NCBI RefSeq assembly: GCF_007625155.1
Contig: NZ_VMNK01000019.1
Location: forward strand, 41,172 to 105,171
DNA: 64,000 nucleotides
Reading direction: 5' to 3'
DNA from: Denitromonas halophila
GTDB taxonomy: Bacteria > Pseudomonadota > Gammaproteobacteria > Burkholderiales > Rhodocyclaceae
The notes beneath the pieces were generated by a model. The model searched no databases and was not told the origin of the DNA. It worked only from the letters and a program-made list of their open reading frames with translations. Position numbers and translations under genes: made by a program. Below are positions 28,355 to 40,082 of the stretch, piece after piece. Positions within the stretch are counted from its first letter, which is position 1. Every line of letters starts with the position of its first letter.

Positions 28355-28912
28355 ATGTCTGTTGATATGAAAGAAATCCGCCGCGCCATGGAAGAGGCCG
28401 ACTGCCTCGCCGACAACGCCGCCGTCGAAACCGCGCTGGACCGCATGGCCGCCGAGATCACCGAGCCGCTGCGCAACACCAACCCGCTGGTCTTCGTGGT
28501 CATGAACGGCGGCCTGATCCTCGCCGGCCGCCTGCTGCCGCGGCTGGTCTTCCCGCTCGAAGTGGCCTACCTGCACGCCACCCGCTACGGCCACGCGCTG
28601 CAGGGCAACCTGCTCGACTGGCGCGTCCGCCCCACCCAAGACCTGCGCGGCCGCACCGTGCTGGTGCTCGACGACATTCTCGACGAAGGCCACACCCTGG
28701 CCGCCATCGTCGACCACCTGCAGGCCGAAGGCGCCGTGGCCGTGCACACCGCAGTGCTGGTACACAAAGACCACGACCGGAAGGCCACCCCCGGCATGCG
28801 CGCCGACTTCACCGGCATGGACATCGCCGACCGCTTCCTGTTCGGCTGTGGCATGGACTACAAGGGTTACTGGCGGAATGCGCCGGGGATTTACGCGCTG
28901 AAAGGACATTGA
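28355..28912 (+). CDS. Hypoxanthine-guanine phosphoribosyltransferase
   Basis: A 185-residue purine phosphoribosyltransferase. The VVMNGGLILAGRL segment (PPi loop), the PRPP loop VLVLDDILDEGHT and the C-terminal GCGMDYKGYWRN purine-site segment match bacterial Hpt-type enzymes that salvage hypoxanthine and guanine. It lies 20 bases after apt and probably ends the salvage operon; an imperfect hairpin repeat follows. Confidence 0.92.
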   Translation: MSVDMKEIRRAMEEADCLADNAAVETALDRMAAEITEPLRNTNPLVFVVMNGGLILAGRLLPRLVFPLEVAYLHATRYGHALQGNLLDWRVRPTQDLRGRTVLVLDDILDEGHTLAAIVDHLQAEGAVAVHTAVLVHKDHDRKATPGMRADFTGMDIADRFLFGCGMDYKGYWRNAPGIYALKGH

Positions 28913-28974
28913 GCGCGCAGGTGTCGACGACGGCGGATGCGCTGCGCAGATCCGCCCAGCTTGGCACATCGCAT

Positions 28975-29001
28975 GTTGGGCTTCGCTACGCTCAACCCAA
29001 C
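28975..29001. repeat. Short intergenic inverted repeat, possible terminator
   Basis: GTTGGG and CCCAAC flank a 15-base centre (CTTCGCTACGCTCAA) between convergent genes. The same style of GTTGGG(C)...(A)CCCAAC unit is common as a dispersed repeat in betaproteobacterial chromosomes. Here its position fits a terminator shared by the salvage operon and the DctD-like gene. Confidence 0.5.
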
Positions 29002-29041
29002 CTACGCTCTCGCGGGGTCGGCGTACATTCCCTGCTCCGAC

Positions 29042-30373
29042 TCACCCCCCCCGAAAATCTTCGGGAAACAGGTGGTGGCGGTTGAGCTTGTCGTAGAGCG
29101 TCTTGCGCGGGGTGTCGAGCAGCTCGGCGGCGGAGGTGACGTTGCCGTGGGTCTGGCGCAGGGCAGATTCGATGACCTGGCGCTCAAACCCTTCGACCCG
29201 CCGGGCCAGCGAACCGCCGCCGGCATCGGCCGCCGGTCGGCGCACGGCGACACCGAGGCAGAAGCGGTCGACCGCATTGCGCAGTTCGCGCACATTGCCG
29301 GGCCAGTCCTGCGCCATCCACGCCGCCATATCGTCCTCGCCCCACATCGGTGGGTCGCAACGGTAGCGCGCGGCAGCTTCGCGCAGGAAATGGCCAGCCA
29401 GCAAGGGGATGTCGGCCTTGCGCTCGCGCAGCGGCGGCAACTCCAGGCCAACCACATTAAGCCGGTAGTACAGATCGCTGCGGAACTGCCCGGCGTCGGA
29501 CAGGGCTTTCAGATCGGCCTTGCTGGCCGCGATCAGGCGGCAATCGACCGGGATGGCGGCATTGCTGCCGAGGCGTTCGACGACGCGCTCCTGCAGCACC
29601 CGCAGCAGCTTGACCTGCAAGATGGCGGGCATGGTCTCGATCTCGTCGAGAAACAGGGTGCCACCCCGCGCATGCTCGATCTTGCCGATGCGCCGTTTGA
29701 GTGCGCCGGTGAAGGCGCCGGCCTCGTGGCCGAAGATTTCGCTCTCGAACACCGTCTCGGGCAGCGCCCCGCAGTTGATCGCCACGAACTCGCCGGACCG
29801 CCCGCTGGCGGCATGGATGGCACGTGCGGCCACTTCCTTGCCGGTGCCGGTTTCGCCATAGATGAGCACGTCGGCCTCGGTCGGCCCGATGGCGGCGATG
29901 GTGTGGCGCACCCGCTGCATGGGCGGCGCATCGCCGATCAGCGGCACGGCCTCGCGGGCCGACAGGCTGGCCTTGAGGCGGCGGTTTTCGATGACCAGCG
30001 CGCGGCGGTCGTGGGCGCGGCGCACCACCTCGACCAGGCGGTCGGAGGAGAAGGGCTTTTCGATGAAATCGTAGGCGCCCTCGCGCATGGCCGCCACGGC
30101 CATGGTGATGCCGCCGTGGCCGGTGATCAGCACCACCGGAATCTCGCGGTCGATGGCCATCACCGCACGCAGCAGGGCGAGGCCGTCCATGCCGGGCAGG
30201 CGCACATCGCAGACCACGGTGCCGCCAAAATCGGGGCCAATACGTGCCAACGCCGGCTCGGCGGCATCGAAGCCGCGCACCGGCAGGTCGTCCAGCTCGA
30301 GCGCCTGCTCGATGCCGAGGCGCACCTGCGGGTCATCTTCGATCACGATCACATGCGGTCGATGCTCGGCCAT
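29042..30373 (-). CDS. DctD-like sigma54-dependent response regulator
   Basis: A 443-residue activator with receiver domain (residues 1-125, acidic pocket EDD and phospho-acceptor Asp in VVCDVRLPGMDG), a sigma54 AAA+ domain (about 145-370; Walker A GETGTGKE, sigma54-contact loop GAFTGA, Walker B GGTLFLDEIE) and a Fis-type helix-turn-helix at the C-terminus (VIESALRQTHGNVTSAAELL). It activates sigma54 promoters after phosphorylation by the adjacent kinase. The ATG at 30373 starts four bases after the kinase stop. The sigma54 promoter seen upstream of the TAXI gene is its likely target. Confidence 0.93.
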   Translation of the reverse strand: MAEHRPHVIVIEDDPQVRLGIEQALELDDLPVRGFDAAEPALARIGPDFGGTVVCDVRLPGMDGLALLRAVMAIDREIPVVLITGHGGITMAVAAMREGAYDFIEKPFSSDRLVEVVRRAHDRRALVIENRRLKASLSAREAVPLIGDAPPMQRVRHTIAAIGPTEADVLIYGETGTGKEVAARAIHAASGRSGEFVAINCGALPETVFESEIFGHEAGAFTGALKRRIGKIEHARGGTLFLDEIETMPAILQVKLLRVLQERVVERLGSNAAIPVDCRLIAASKADLKALSDAGQFRSDLYYRLNVVGLELPPLRERKADIPLLAGHFLREAAARYRCDPPMWGEDDMAAWMAQDWPGNVRELRNAVDRFCLGVAVRRPAADAGGGSLARRVEGFERQVIESALRQTHGNVTSAAELLDTPRKTLYDKLNRHHLFPEDFRGG

Positions 30374-30377
30374 GCGT

Positions 30378-32312
30378 TTACAACTCCCCTCGCGCCAGTG
30401 GCAGGCGCAGTTCAAAACAGGCCCCACCGCCATCGTCGTTGGCGGCGCTCAGCGAGCCATGCAGGCTCTCGGCGATCAGTCGCGAAATCGCCAGGCCCAG
30501 GCCCAGGCCCTTGCCGATCGGCTTGGTGGTGAAAAACGGTTCAAACAGATGCGGCCACACCTGCGGGTCAATGCCACCGCCGGTGTCGCGCAGGCAGATG
30601 ATGCCCTCTGCGCCCTCGATGCGGGTGTCGATCGACAACTCGCGCGCGGCGGCGCCTTCCATCGCGTCGATGGCATTGACCGCCAGATTGACGATGACCT
30701 GCTCCAGCCGCGTGATGTCGGCCTTCACCGTCAGCCCCGGCGCGCCGTGGCGCACCGAAACCGTCACGTCGGCGCCCTGACGCTTGGATTCGACCAGTAA
30801 CAGCGCATTGTCGATGGCGTCAGCCACATCCACCGGGGTCAGCGCGTCGCCGCTCTTGCGCGAGAAGGTCTTGAGCTGCGCAACGATACGCCCCATGCGT
30901 TGCGCCACGCGAGAGATGTGATCGAGGTTGTCGGCCGCGGCCTCGAGTTTGTTGCGCTCGATGAAACGACGCGCATTGTCGGCCAGCGTGGTCAGCGCTG
31001 CCAGCGGCTGATTGAGTTCGTGGGTCACGCCGGCAGCCATCTGGCCGAGCACCGCCAGCTTGCCCGCCTGCACCGCCGTGTCGCGGGTGCGGGTAAGGAT
31101 CTGCTCGGCATCCTTGAGCGAGCTGACCCGTTCCTCCAGGGTGCGGTTGGCGGTGAGCAGCTCGGCGGTGCGCTCGGCAATGCGCGCTTCGAGGTCGGCC
31201 TGCACACGTTCCAGCGCCGCGCGCGCGGCACGGCGCTCCTGGGTGCGCCGCCGACGCATACGCCACAAACCAACGCCCATCAACAGCAGCAACACCAACA
31301 AGGTCAGCGCGGTGGCCATCACGGTGGCGAGCTTTCGGGCATCCGTCAGATCGGCGAGAATCAGCAGCCGCCAGCCGTAGTCGGGCAATTCAATAGATTC
31401 GGACTGCAGCGTCTGTACCTGACCGCCCGCGGCCACAAAGGGCAGCGAGGCGCTGTCCAGATTGAGGCGTCTGCCCCGGCCGTCGGGCGTGAGGATGGGT
31501 TGGCCATCGGTGGCTTTGAGCGGCTCCAGCTCAGCGTTCAGATACTGCCGGGTGCGCGCCAACGCCGCCCGGTCGGCGCCGGAGAGCGGAAACAGGCTGC
31601 GATACTTCCAGCTCGGCGACGAAGCCAGCACCACCACGCCAAGGCGGTCGGCCACCAGCAGCAAGTCCCCCGAGCGGCGCCACGCGTCTTCGAGCGCATC
31701 GAGCCGGATCTTGACCACCGCCACGCCAGTGATGGTGCCACCGACATACACGGGTGCCGACAGAAAATAGCCGGCCTCTAGCGTGGTCACGCCCACACCA
31801 AAGAAGCGCCCCGGCTGACCCGACATGGCCTCATGAAAATACGGCCGAAAGCCGTAATTGTTGCCGACAAAGGAGTTGGGCTCACGCCAGTTGCTGGACG
31901 CCAGCACCTTGCCACTTGCGTCGAGCAGGTAGATGACATGGATGACCGGGTCCTGGCTGACTTCTTCGAGGTAGCGATTGACTTCGGCGGTCTGCTCGCT
32001 GCCTCGCCCTCTGGCGAGCAACTGATGAACCCGGCCATCGAGGCCGAGCACATTGGGCAGCAGGCGGAACTCCTCCAGCGTCTGCTCCAGCGTGCGGCGG
32101 TAGAAGTCAAGGCGCAGGTGGCTGGCTTCGGCCACCTGCGCCGCCTCGCGATTGAGAAAGGCGTGATAACTGCCCACGCCGAGCACCACCGCCAGCGCGC
32201 CGAGCACAAGCAGCGGCTGGAGGAGGCGATAGACAGTTCGGGTCAGCGGCATGGCGTCAATGTCGGCGTCGGAGCGACCCAGCTTACGGCGTGTCGCGCC
32301 GGCCGCCAACAT
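30378..32312 (-). CDS. DctB-like sensor histidine kinase
   Basis: A kinase of about 644 residues: N-terminal membrane helix, periplasmic double-PDC/dCache sensor (SNWREPNSFVGNNYGFRPYF, PGRFFGVGVTTLEAGYFLSAPVY are the characteristic DctB motifs), second membrane helix (about 295-320), coiled-coil linker, HisKA with H-box HELNQPLAAL and a HATPase domain (NLAVNAIDAM; DTGGGI; GLGLGLAISR). Ligands of relatives are C4-dicarboxylates or other small acids; the TAXI-type transporter suggests an organic acid. Start is uncertain: ATG 32312 follows the TRAP stop closely; ATG 32252 is an alternative with 624 residues. Confidence 0.9.
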   Translation of the reverse strand: MLAAGATRRKLGRSDADIDAMPLTRTVYRLLQPLLVLGALAVVLGVGSYHAFLNREAAQVAEASHLRLDFYRRTLEQTLEEFRLLPNVLGLDGRVHQLLARGRGSEQTAEVNRYLEEVSQDPVIHVIYLLDASGKVLASSNWREPNSFVGNNYGFRPYFHEAMSGQPGRFFGVGVTTLEAGYFLSAPVYVGGTITGVAVVKIRLDALEDAWRRSGDLLLVADRLGVVVLASSPSWKYRSLFPLSGADRAALARTRQYLNAELEPLKATDGQPILTPDGRGRRLNLDSASLPFVAAGGQVQTLQSESIELPDYGWRLLILADLTDARKLATVMATALTLLVLLLLMGVGLWRMRRRRTQERRAARAALERVQADLEARIAERTAELLTANRTLEERVSSLKDAEQILTRTRDTAVQAGKLAVLGQMAAGVTHELNQPLAALTTLADNARRFIERNKLEAAADNLDHISRVAQRMGRIVAQLKTFSRKSGDALTPVDVADAIDNALLLVESKRQGADVTVSVRHGAPGLTVKADITRLEQVIVNLAVNAIDAMEGAAARELSIDTRIEGAEGIICLRDTGGGIDPQVWPHLFEPFFTTKPIGKGLGLGLAISRLIAESLHGSLSAANDDGGGACFELRLPLARGEL

Positions 32313-32325
32313 GGCGCACACCGCC

Positions 32326-34365
<2,040 letters not shown>

Positions 34366-34482
34366 GGTGATCTCCTCACACGCCATCTCGGCATGCCTTT
34401 GGTTTGGATAGCCCCGACCCGTGCGATGCGAAGCGGGGAGCAACCGGGGCGGTGCACGCGCACCACCCCGACTGGAAAACAG

Positions 34483-34509
34483 CCGCGGCGCACCCGTGGC
34501 GCGCCGCGG
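34483..34509 (-). terminator. Hairpin between the TAXI binding-protein gene and the permease gene
   Basis: A 9-bp perfect stem (CCGCGGCGC / GCGCCGCGG) with a 9-base loop lies just past the binding-protein stop. In the direction of transcription it is followed by CTGTTTT, a weak U tract. It may partly terminate or protect the mRNA 3' end so that more binding protein than permease is made. Confidence 0.5.
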
Positions 34510-34519
34510 TCACACAGAC

Positions 34520-35470
34520 TTACTTCAGCACGCCCGCTTCGCGGTAGTAACGCTCGGCACCCGGGTGCAGCGGCAACGGCAGGGCCTTGGCGGCGCCTTC
34601 CAGGGTGATGCCCTTGGCCGACGCATGCGCCGCCACCATCTGGTCCATATGAGTGAACATGGCCTTGGTCATGGCATACACGGCGTCAGCGTCGACATCT
34701 TCGTGGGTCACGAGGATGTTGCGCACGGCAGCGGTCGGTACGTCTTCGGTCTGGCCGGTGTAGGTGTTGGCCGGAATGGCTTCTGCGGCGTAGGCCGGGT
34801 CACCGACTTTCTCGACCACGTCGGCCGGGATGGACACCACCACGATCTCGATCGCCGAGGACAGGTCGCGCAGCGAGGCCACGCCCAGGCCGGCCGACTG
34901 CAGGGTTGCGTCGAGCTGACGGTTCTTCATCAGTTCGACCGACTCGCCAAAGGGCAGGTACTCGGTCTTGGCGAAGTCCTCGTAGCTCATGCCAGCCGCC
35001 TTGAACAGCGCGCGGGCATTGAGTTCGGTGCCGGACTTGGGGGCGCCCACGGAGATGCGCTTGCCCTTCAGGTCAGCCAGCGTCTTGATGCCCGATTCCT
35101 TGGAGGCCACGATCTGGATGTAGTTGGGGTAGATCGCGCCGAGGGCACGCAGCTTGGTCAGCGGCTTCTTGAAGCCGGCTTCTTCCACACCCTTGTAAGC
35201 GTTGGACACCGTATCGCCCAGCGCAAAGGCCACTTCACCCCGGCCCGCTTGCAGCAGATTCACGTTTTCGGCGCTGGCCTTGGTCGATTGCACGCTGATC
35301 TTGGCATTCGGCAGCGCCTCGCCATACAGCTTGGACAGGGCCACGCCCATCGGGTAATACACGCCACTGGTGCCGCCGGTCAGCACGTTGATGAACTTCT
35401 GCTCGGCTTGCACGCCGGTCGACACGATCAGGGTTGCCGCTGCGAACCCCAGGGTACGGATGAATTTCAT
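34520..35470 (-). CDS. TAXI family TRAP transporter solute-binding protein
   Basis: A 316-residue periplasmic protein with a signal peptide ending in GVQA (about residue 22). The TAXI family features NVLTGGTSGVYYPMG and VQSTKASAENVNLLQAGRGEVAFALGD are clear. It captures the solute for the fused permease encoded downstream. GGAGGAG lies just before the ATG at 35470; the longer frame from 35485 would include this site. A sigma54 promoter lies about 100 bases upstream. Confidence 0.95.
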   Translation of the reverse strand: MKFIRTLGFAAATLIVSTGVQAEQKFINVLTGGTSGVYYPMGVALSKLYGEALPNAKISVQSTKASAENVNLLQAGRGEVAFALGDTVSNAYKGVEEAGFKKPLTKLRALGAIYPNYIQIVASKESGIKTLADLKGKRISVGAPKSGTELNARALFKAAGMSYEDFAKTEYLPFGESVELMKNRQLDATLQSAGLGVASLRDLSSAIEIVVVSIPADVVEKVGDPAYAAEAIPANTYTGQTEDVPTAAVRNILVTHEDVDADAVYAMTKAMFTHMDQMVAAHASAKGITLEGAAKALPLPLHPGAERYYREAGVLK

Positions 35471-35570
35471 GGTGGTCTCCTCCATGGATGGTTATGTCGG
35501 CGGGCAAACGACACGGCGGAAAGAAAGGGAGGGAGACTCACCACCGGTCGCGCCCGACCTGACACATTAT

Positions 35571-35586
35571 TGCAAGTGTCGGGCCA
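35571..35586 (-). promoter_or_regulatory. Sigma54 (-24/-12) promoter of the TAXI-TRAP operon
   Basis: On the minus strand the sequence reads TGGCCCGACACTTGCA. It matches the -24/-12 consensus TGGCACG-N4-TTGCW with one substitution and exact spacing. Transcription would start near 35560, about 90 bases before the binding-protein ATG. The operon encodes its own sigma54 activator, which makes function likely. Confidence 0.75.
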
Positions 35587-35662
35587 GTTCCTGAGACACC
35601 CACATTCATTCTAAAAAATCATGCACTTAGTAATTCACTCATCGCCCGACCGAGCGCTGACC

Positions 35663-35678
35663 GTGCGGATATCCGCAC
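35663..35678. promoter_or_regulatory. Perfect palindrome, candidate activator-binding site
   Basis: GTGCGGATATCCGCAC is a 16-bp perfect palindrome centred about 110 bases upstream of the predicted sigma54 transcription start, the normal distance for an enhancer site. The DctD-like protein is the natural candidate. The site also lies about 120 bases upstream of the divergent HD-GYP gene. Apart from this site and the promoter, I see nothing gene-like between 35471 and 35798. Confidence 0.55.
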
Positions 35679-35798
35679 ACGCCACGCCAGCCGCGGGCGA
35701 TAAACCGCACAAGCTGCAGGCGGTCGTGCCGTTATCTCCATTGATGGCTACACTGCCCTCACAACAGCGATGTACCCGTAACGCGTGGTGGAGAGCGC

Positions 35799-36896
35799 AT
35801 GTCCCCGATAAACACCAGTGCCCGCATCCTGATCGTCGACGACACCCCTGAGAACCTCGCGGTGCTCGGCGACGTGCTGCAGCCCGACTACACCGTACAG
35901 GCCACCACCAGCGGCGAGCGCGCGCTGATCATTGCCGCCACGCAGCCCGCACCCGACCTGATCCTGCTCGACATCATGATGCCCGGCATGGACGGCTATG
36001 CCGTGCTCGGCCGACTGCGCCAGAACCCCGCCACCCGCGAGATCCCGGTCGTCTTCCTCACCGCCCTCACCGACACGCAGGACGAAGAACACGGACTGGC
36101 CCTCGGCGCGGTCGACTACATCGCCAAGCCGATCCGCCCGGCACTGGTGCTCGCCCGCGTGCGCACCCAACTCGAAGCCAAGCGCGCGCGCGATGTATTG
36201 CGCGATCACAACACCTTTCTCGAATCCGAGATTACGCGGCGCATGGCCGACAACGAACACATCCAGGCGGTCAGCATCCGGGCGCTCGCCCACCTGGCCG
36301 AAATCCGCGACACCGACACCGGCAACCACCTGCTGCGCACTCAGGCCTATGTCCACCGGCTGGCCACCTGCCTGAGCACTCACCCGCGATTTACCGCCAC
36401 ACTGACCCCGCAATACATCGACCTGCTGGCCCGCTCGGCCCCTTTGCACGACATCGGCAAGGTCGGCATTCCCGACCACATCCTGCTCAAGCCGGGCAAG
36501 CTCGACGGGGCCGAATGGGAAGTCATGAAAACCCACTCGGCCCTGGGCGCAGCCGCCATCGAACAGGCCGAGCAAGATGTGCGCGAAGCACTGCCGTTTC
36601 TCTCGCTGGCCAAGGAAATTGCGCGCAGCCACCATGAGCACTGGGACGGTTCCGGCTACCCCGACGGCCTGACCGGCGAGGCGATTCCGGTCTCGGCACG
36701 ACTGATGGCGCTGGCCGACGTCTTCGACGCGCTGGTGCACGCCCGAAGCTACAAACCCGCCATGCCCACCGACGGCGCCCGCGACATCATCCTGGCCGGC
36801 CGCGGCAGCCACTTCGACCCAGCCGTGGTGGACGCCTTCGAGGCCAACTACACCACCTTCGTCGATATTGCCGAGCGCTACAATGACGCCCAATAA
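35799..36896 (+). CDS. Response regulator with HD-GYP c-di-GMP phosphodiesterase domain
   Basis: A 365-residue cytoplasmic protein. The receiver domain (residues about 8-125) has the DD acidic pair, phospho-acceptor in [13 protein letters not shown], and LTA/AKP signature residues. The HD-GYP domain (about 150-355) shows [10 protein letters not shown] and [14 protein letters not shown], the complete metal-binding and GYP motifs, so it should hydrolyse c-di-GMP. Its 3' end overlaps the start of the following hybrid kinase, so the pair is coupled and likely forms one phosphorelay. Confidence 0.94.
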   Translation: MSPINTSARILIVDDTPENLAVLGDVLQPDYTVQATTSGERALIIAATQPAPDLILLDIMMPGMDGYAVLGRLRQNPATREIPVVFLTALTDTQDEEHGLALGAVDYIAKPIRPALVLARVRTQLEAKRARDVLRDHNTFLESEITRRMADNEHIQAVSIRALAHLAEIRDTDTGNHLLRTQAYVHRLATCLSTHPRFTATLTPQYIDLLARSAPLHDIGKVGIPDHILLKPGKLDGAEWEVMKTHSALGAAAIEQAEQDVREALPFLSLAKEIARSHHEHWDGSGYPDGLTGEAIPVSARLMALADVFDALVHARSYKPAMPTDGARDIILAGRGSHFDPAVVDAFEANYTTFVDIAERYNDAQ

Positions 36897-39800
36897 ACCC
36901 TCCGCGCCCGCACTGGACCTGCCGCCAGCGGATGACACACCGTCCCCGCCGCTCGCCGAACAGCAACGCGGGCGCGTGCTGCGCATCGCGCTGATCTACG
37001 CGCTGTTCGCCGGCCTGTGGATCGTCTTTTCTGACCGAATCGTCGAACATCTACTGAGCGATCCCGCCCATCTGGCGATGGCGAACACCCTCAAGGGGCT
37101 CGCCTTTGTCGTCGTCACCACCATGCTGCTGTACGGCCTCGTCAGCCGGCTCATCCGTCAGATCATTCAGTCCGCTCAGACCGCCTACGCCGCACAAGCC
37201 AAAGGTCTGCAGGCGCTGAGCCTGCTTGATGCCGTGGTCACGGGTTCAAAAGACGCCATTTTTGCCAAGGACCTGGACGGCCGCTACCTGCTGTTCAACC
37301 GCGAAGCCGAGCGGCTCACCGGCGCTGAGGCCGAGACGATCATCGGCAAGAACGACTGCGCTGTGTTTGACCCCGAAGCGGCGGCTCAGGTCATGGCCAA
37401 TGACCGCCATGTGATGGCGTCCAACGCCGTCGTCACGTTCGAGGAGCACCTTGGCACGACCGACGGCGACCTGGTGTTCATGGCCACGAAAGGTCCCCTG
37501 CAAGACGCCGACGGCCGGATCATTGGCCTGTTTGGCGTCTCGCGTGACATCACGCCACTGCACCGCGCGGAAAAGACCCTGGCCACCCAGAATCAGACAC
37601 TCGAACTGGTGGCCACCGGCGCCCCCCTGGCCGACACCCTGGACGCCCTCGCCCGCGCCATCGAAGCGCAGGGCAGCGGCATGCTGGTGTCCATCCTGCT
37701 CCTCGACGCGGCGCAGGGCCGCCTGTTCAATGGCGCCTCGCCCAATCTGCCGCCCGACTATGTCGCCGCCATTGACGGCGCCCCGATCGGCGACAGTGCC
37801 GGCTCCTGCGGCACCGCGGCCTTTCGCGGCACGCAAGTCATTGTCGAAAACATCGCCACCGACCCCCTGTGGGCCGACTACGCCGATCTGGCGGCCCAGC
37901 ACGGGCTGGGCGCATGCTGGTCGACGCCGATTCTCGCGCCAGACAACACCGTCCTGGGCACCTTTGCGGTGTACTACGCCCAGCCGACCGCGCCCTCGCG
38001 CTGGCATCTTGAGCTGATCGACCACGCCATCCATGTGGCGGCCATCGCCATTGCCCGCAACCGCGAAGAAACCGAGATCCGCAAGCTGTCCCTGGCGGTC
38101 GCGCAAAGCCCGGAGAGCATCGTCATCACCGATCTGGACGCCAATATCGAGTATGTAAACGAGGCCTTTACGCAGATCAGCGGCTATACCGCCAAAGAAG
38201 TGCTCGGCCAGAATCCGCGCGTCCTGCACTCGGGAAAAACCTCGCCCGAGGTCCATCGCGAGATGTGGGCAGCGCTCGGCCGCGGCGAGGTCTGGCGGGG
38301 CCAGCTATACAACAAGCGCAAGGATGGCAGCGAGTACACCGAATTCGCGATCATCAGCCCGATCCGACAGCCCGACGGCCGCATCACCCACTATCTGGCG
38401 GTCAAGGAAGACATCACCGAAAAGAAACGCGTCGCCGACGAACTGACCCGCCATCGCCATCACCTCGAAGAGCTGGTCGAAGCGCGCACCGCCCAACTGG
38501 TCGAGGCGCAGCTCGAAGCCGAGTCGGCCAACCGAGCGAAGAGCGCCTTCCTGGCCAACATGAGCCATGAAATCCGCACACCGATGAACGCCATCGTCGG
38601 CCTGTCGCACCTGCTCAGCCGCGACCACCCCACCCCGAAACAGGCCGAGCGACTGGCCAAGGTCGAAATCTCGGCCCGCCATCTGCTGACTCTGCTCAAC
38701 GACATTCTCGACCTCTCCAAGATCGAGGCCGGCAAGCTGCAACTGGAGCAGCTCGACTTCTCCATCGACACCGTCCTCGACCAGGTCCACTCCCTGATCG
38801 CGACCCAGGCGCAGGACAAATCGCTGACCATCGAGGTCGACGGTATCGGTCACCCCCTGTGGGTGCGCGGCGACCCCACCCGCTTGCGCCAGGCCTTGCT
38901 CAACTACGCCGGCAATGCCGTCAAGTTCACCGATGCGGGCGCCATCACACTGCGCGCGCGGCTAGAGGGCGAGACCCCCACGCACCTGAGCATCCGCTTC
39001 GAAGTCAGCGATACCGGCATCGGCATCACGCCGGACGCCCGTCGGCAATTGTTCAATGCCTTCGAACAGGCCGACGCCTCGACCACCCGCAAATACGGGG
39101 GCTCCGGCCTCGGCCTGGCCATCACCCGCCGTCTGGCTGAATTGATGGATGGCCGCGTCGGCGTGGACAGCACCCCCGGCCTTGGCAGCACCTTCTGGAT
39201 CACCGTGCGCCTGCCGCGCGGCCAGGCACGATGCCGCCCGGCGCCCCAGCCCCATCCACCCGCACCCGAAACCCACGGCAGCCCGCAACACCTGCGCCTG
39301 CTGCTGGCGGAAGACAGCGAGGTCAATCGCGAAGTCGCCCTCGCCCTGCTCGACGCCCAGGGCTGGCATGTCGACAGCGCCGAGAACGGCGATGTCGCGG
39401 TGCGCATGGCCCGCGCCCAGCCCTACGCATTGATCCTCATGGACGTGCAGATGCCGGTCATGGACGGACTCGACGCCACGCGCGCCATCCGCGCACTGCC
39501 GGGCTACGCCGCCACCCCGATCCTGGCCATGACCGCCAACGTGTTTTCGCAGGATCAGGCGGCCTGCCGCGCCGCCGGCATGAATGACTTCATCCCCAAA
39601 CCGGTCGAACCCGCCCAGCTTTACGAAATGCTGGCCCGCTGGCTGCCGGTCGATGTCGACACGGCCCCGCCGGCGCCGGCGAACCCACCGGCGATCGCCG
39701 CCGACCCCGAGGCGGCCGCGCGCCTGCTGGCCGAACTGCGCCCGCTGCTGCTGGCCAGCGACATGCGCGCCAACGCCTTGCTGCAATCCAACGCGGCGCT

Positions 39801-39918
39801 GATCAAGGCCTGCTTTGGCCCGGCCGGCCAAGGCCTCGTCTCGCAAGTGAACCGCTTCAACTACCCCGAGGCTGTCGCGGCGCTCGACGCACTGCGATCA
39901 ACACCCGACACACCCTAG
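36883..39918 (+). CDS. Hybrid sensor histidine kinase (PAS-GAF-PAS-HisKA-HATPase-REC)
   Basis: A 1011-residue inner-membrane kinase. Two membrane segments (about 33-55 and 68-92) precede a PAS domain (about 115-230), a GAF domain (about 245-395), a second PAS/PAC (about 400-515), a coiled coil, HisKA ([19 protein letters not shown]), HATPase ([33 protein letters not shown]) and a C-terminal receiver domain (phospho-acceptor in [13 protein letters not shown]). A final helical region of about 80 residues resembles an Hpt-like helical bundle but has no His in the expected position. ATG 36883 overlaps the HD-GYP stop by 14 bases. The HD-GYP regulator is the probable phosphotransfer target. Its stop codon lies in the terminal repeat of the adjacent element. 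Confidence 0.93.
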   Translation: MTPNKPSAPALDLPPADDTPSPPLAEQQRGRVLRIALIYALFAGLWIVFSDRIVEHLLSDPAHLAMANTLKGLAFVVVTTMLLYGLVSRLIRQIIQSAQTAYAAQAKGLQALSLLDAVVTGSKDAIFAKDLDGRYLLFNREAERLTGAEAETIIGKNDCAVFDPEAAAQVMANDRHVMASNAVVTFEEHLGTTDGDLVFMATKGPLQDADGRIIGLFGVSRDITPLHRAEKTLATQNQTLELVATGAPLADTLDALARAIEAQGSGMLVSILLLDAAQGRLFNGASPNLPPDYVAAIDGAPIGDSAGSCGTAAFRGTQVIVENIATDPLWADYADLAAQHGLGACWSTPILAPDNTVLGTFAVYYAQPTAPSRWHLELIDHAIHVAAIAIARNREETEIRKLSLAVAQSPESIVITDLDANIEYVNEAFTQISGYTAKEVLGQNPRVLHSGKTSPEVHREMWAALGRGEVWRGQLYNKRKDGSEYTEFAIISPIRQPDGRITHYLAVKEDITEKKRVADELTRHRHHLEELVEARTAQLVEAQLEAESANRAKSAFLANMSHEIRTPMNAIVGLSHLLSRDHPTPKQAERLAKVEISARHLLTLLNDILDLSKIEAGKLQLEQLDFSIDTVLDQVHSLIATQAQDKSLTIEVDGIGHPLWVRGDPTRLRQALLNYAGNAVKFTDAGAITLRARLEGETPTHLSIRFEVSDTGIGITPDARRQLFNAFEQADASTTRKYGGSGLGLAITRRLAELMDGRVGVDSTPGLGSTFWITVRLPRGQARCRPAPQPHPPAPETHGSPQHLRLLLAEDSEVNREVALALLDAQGWHVDSAENGDVAVRMARAQPYALILMDVQMPVMDGLDATRAIRALPGYAATPILAMTANVFSQDQAACRAAGMNDFIPKPVEPAQLYEMLARWLPVDVDTAPPAPANPPAIAADPEAAARLLAELRPLLLASDMRANALLQSNAALIKACFGPAGQGLVSQVNRFNYPEAVAALDALRSTPDTP

Positions 39919-40082
39919 GAGCCTGTCGGACTTGAGGCTGATCTGCTGCGCCGGTAGGAGAGCGGTCCATATCCGGCCGATTTTTCGTTGCCTAGCACCA
40001 CCATGCGCCTCAAAACCGACCGAATCTGACCTCGCTCTCCCACGCGGCTCACGACGATCGCTCAAGTCCGACAGTCTTCTAG
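39915..40082. mobile_element. MITE-like 168-bp inverted-repeat element
   Basis: Terminal inverted repeats of 22 bp (20 matching) lie at 39915-39936 and 40061-40082; the inner 14 bases (CTGTCGGACTTGAG) are identical. A nested pair GGAGAGCG / CGCTCTCC lies inside, so the element can fold into one long hairpin. It encodes nothing. Both flanking genes end within the CTAG tips: the kinase stop TAG on the left and the lipoprotein stop on the right. Confidence 0.65.
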
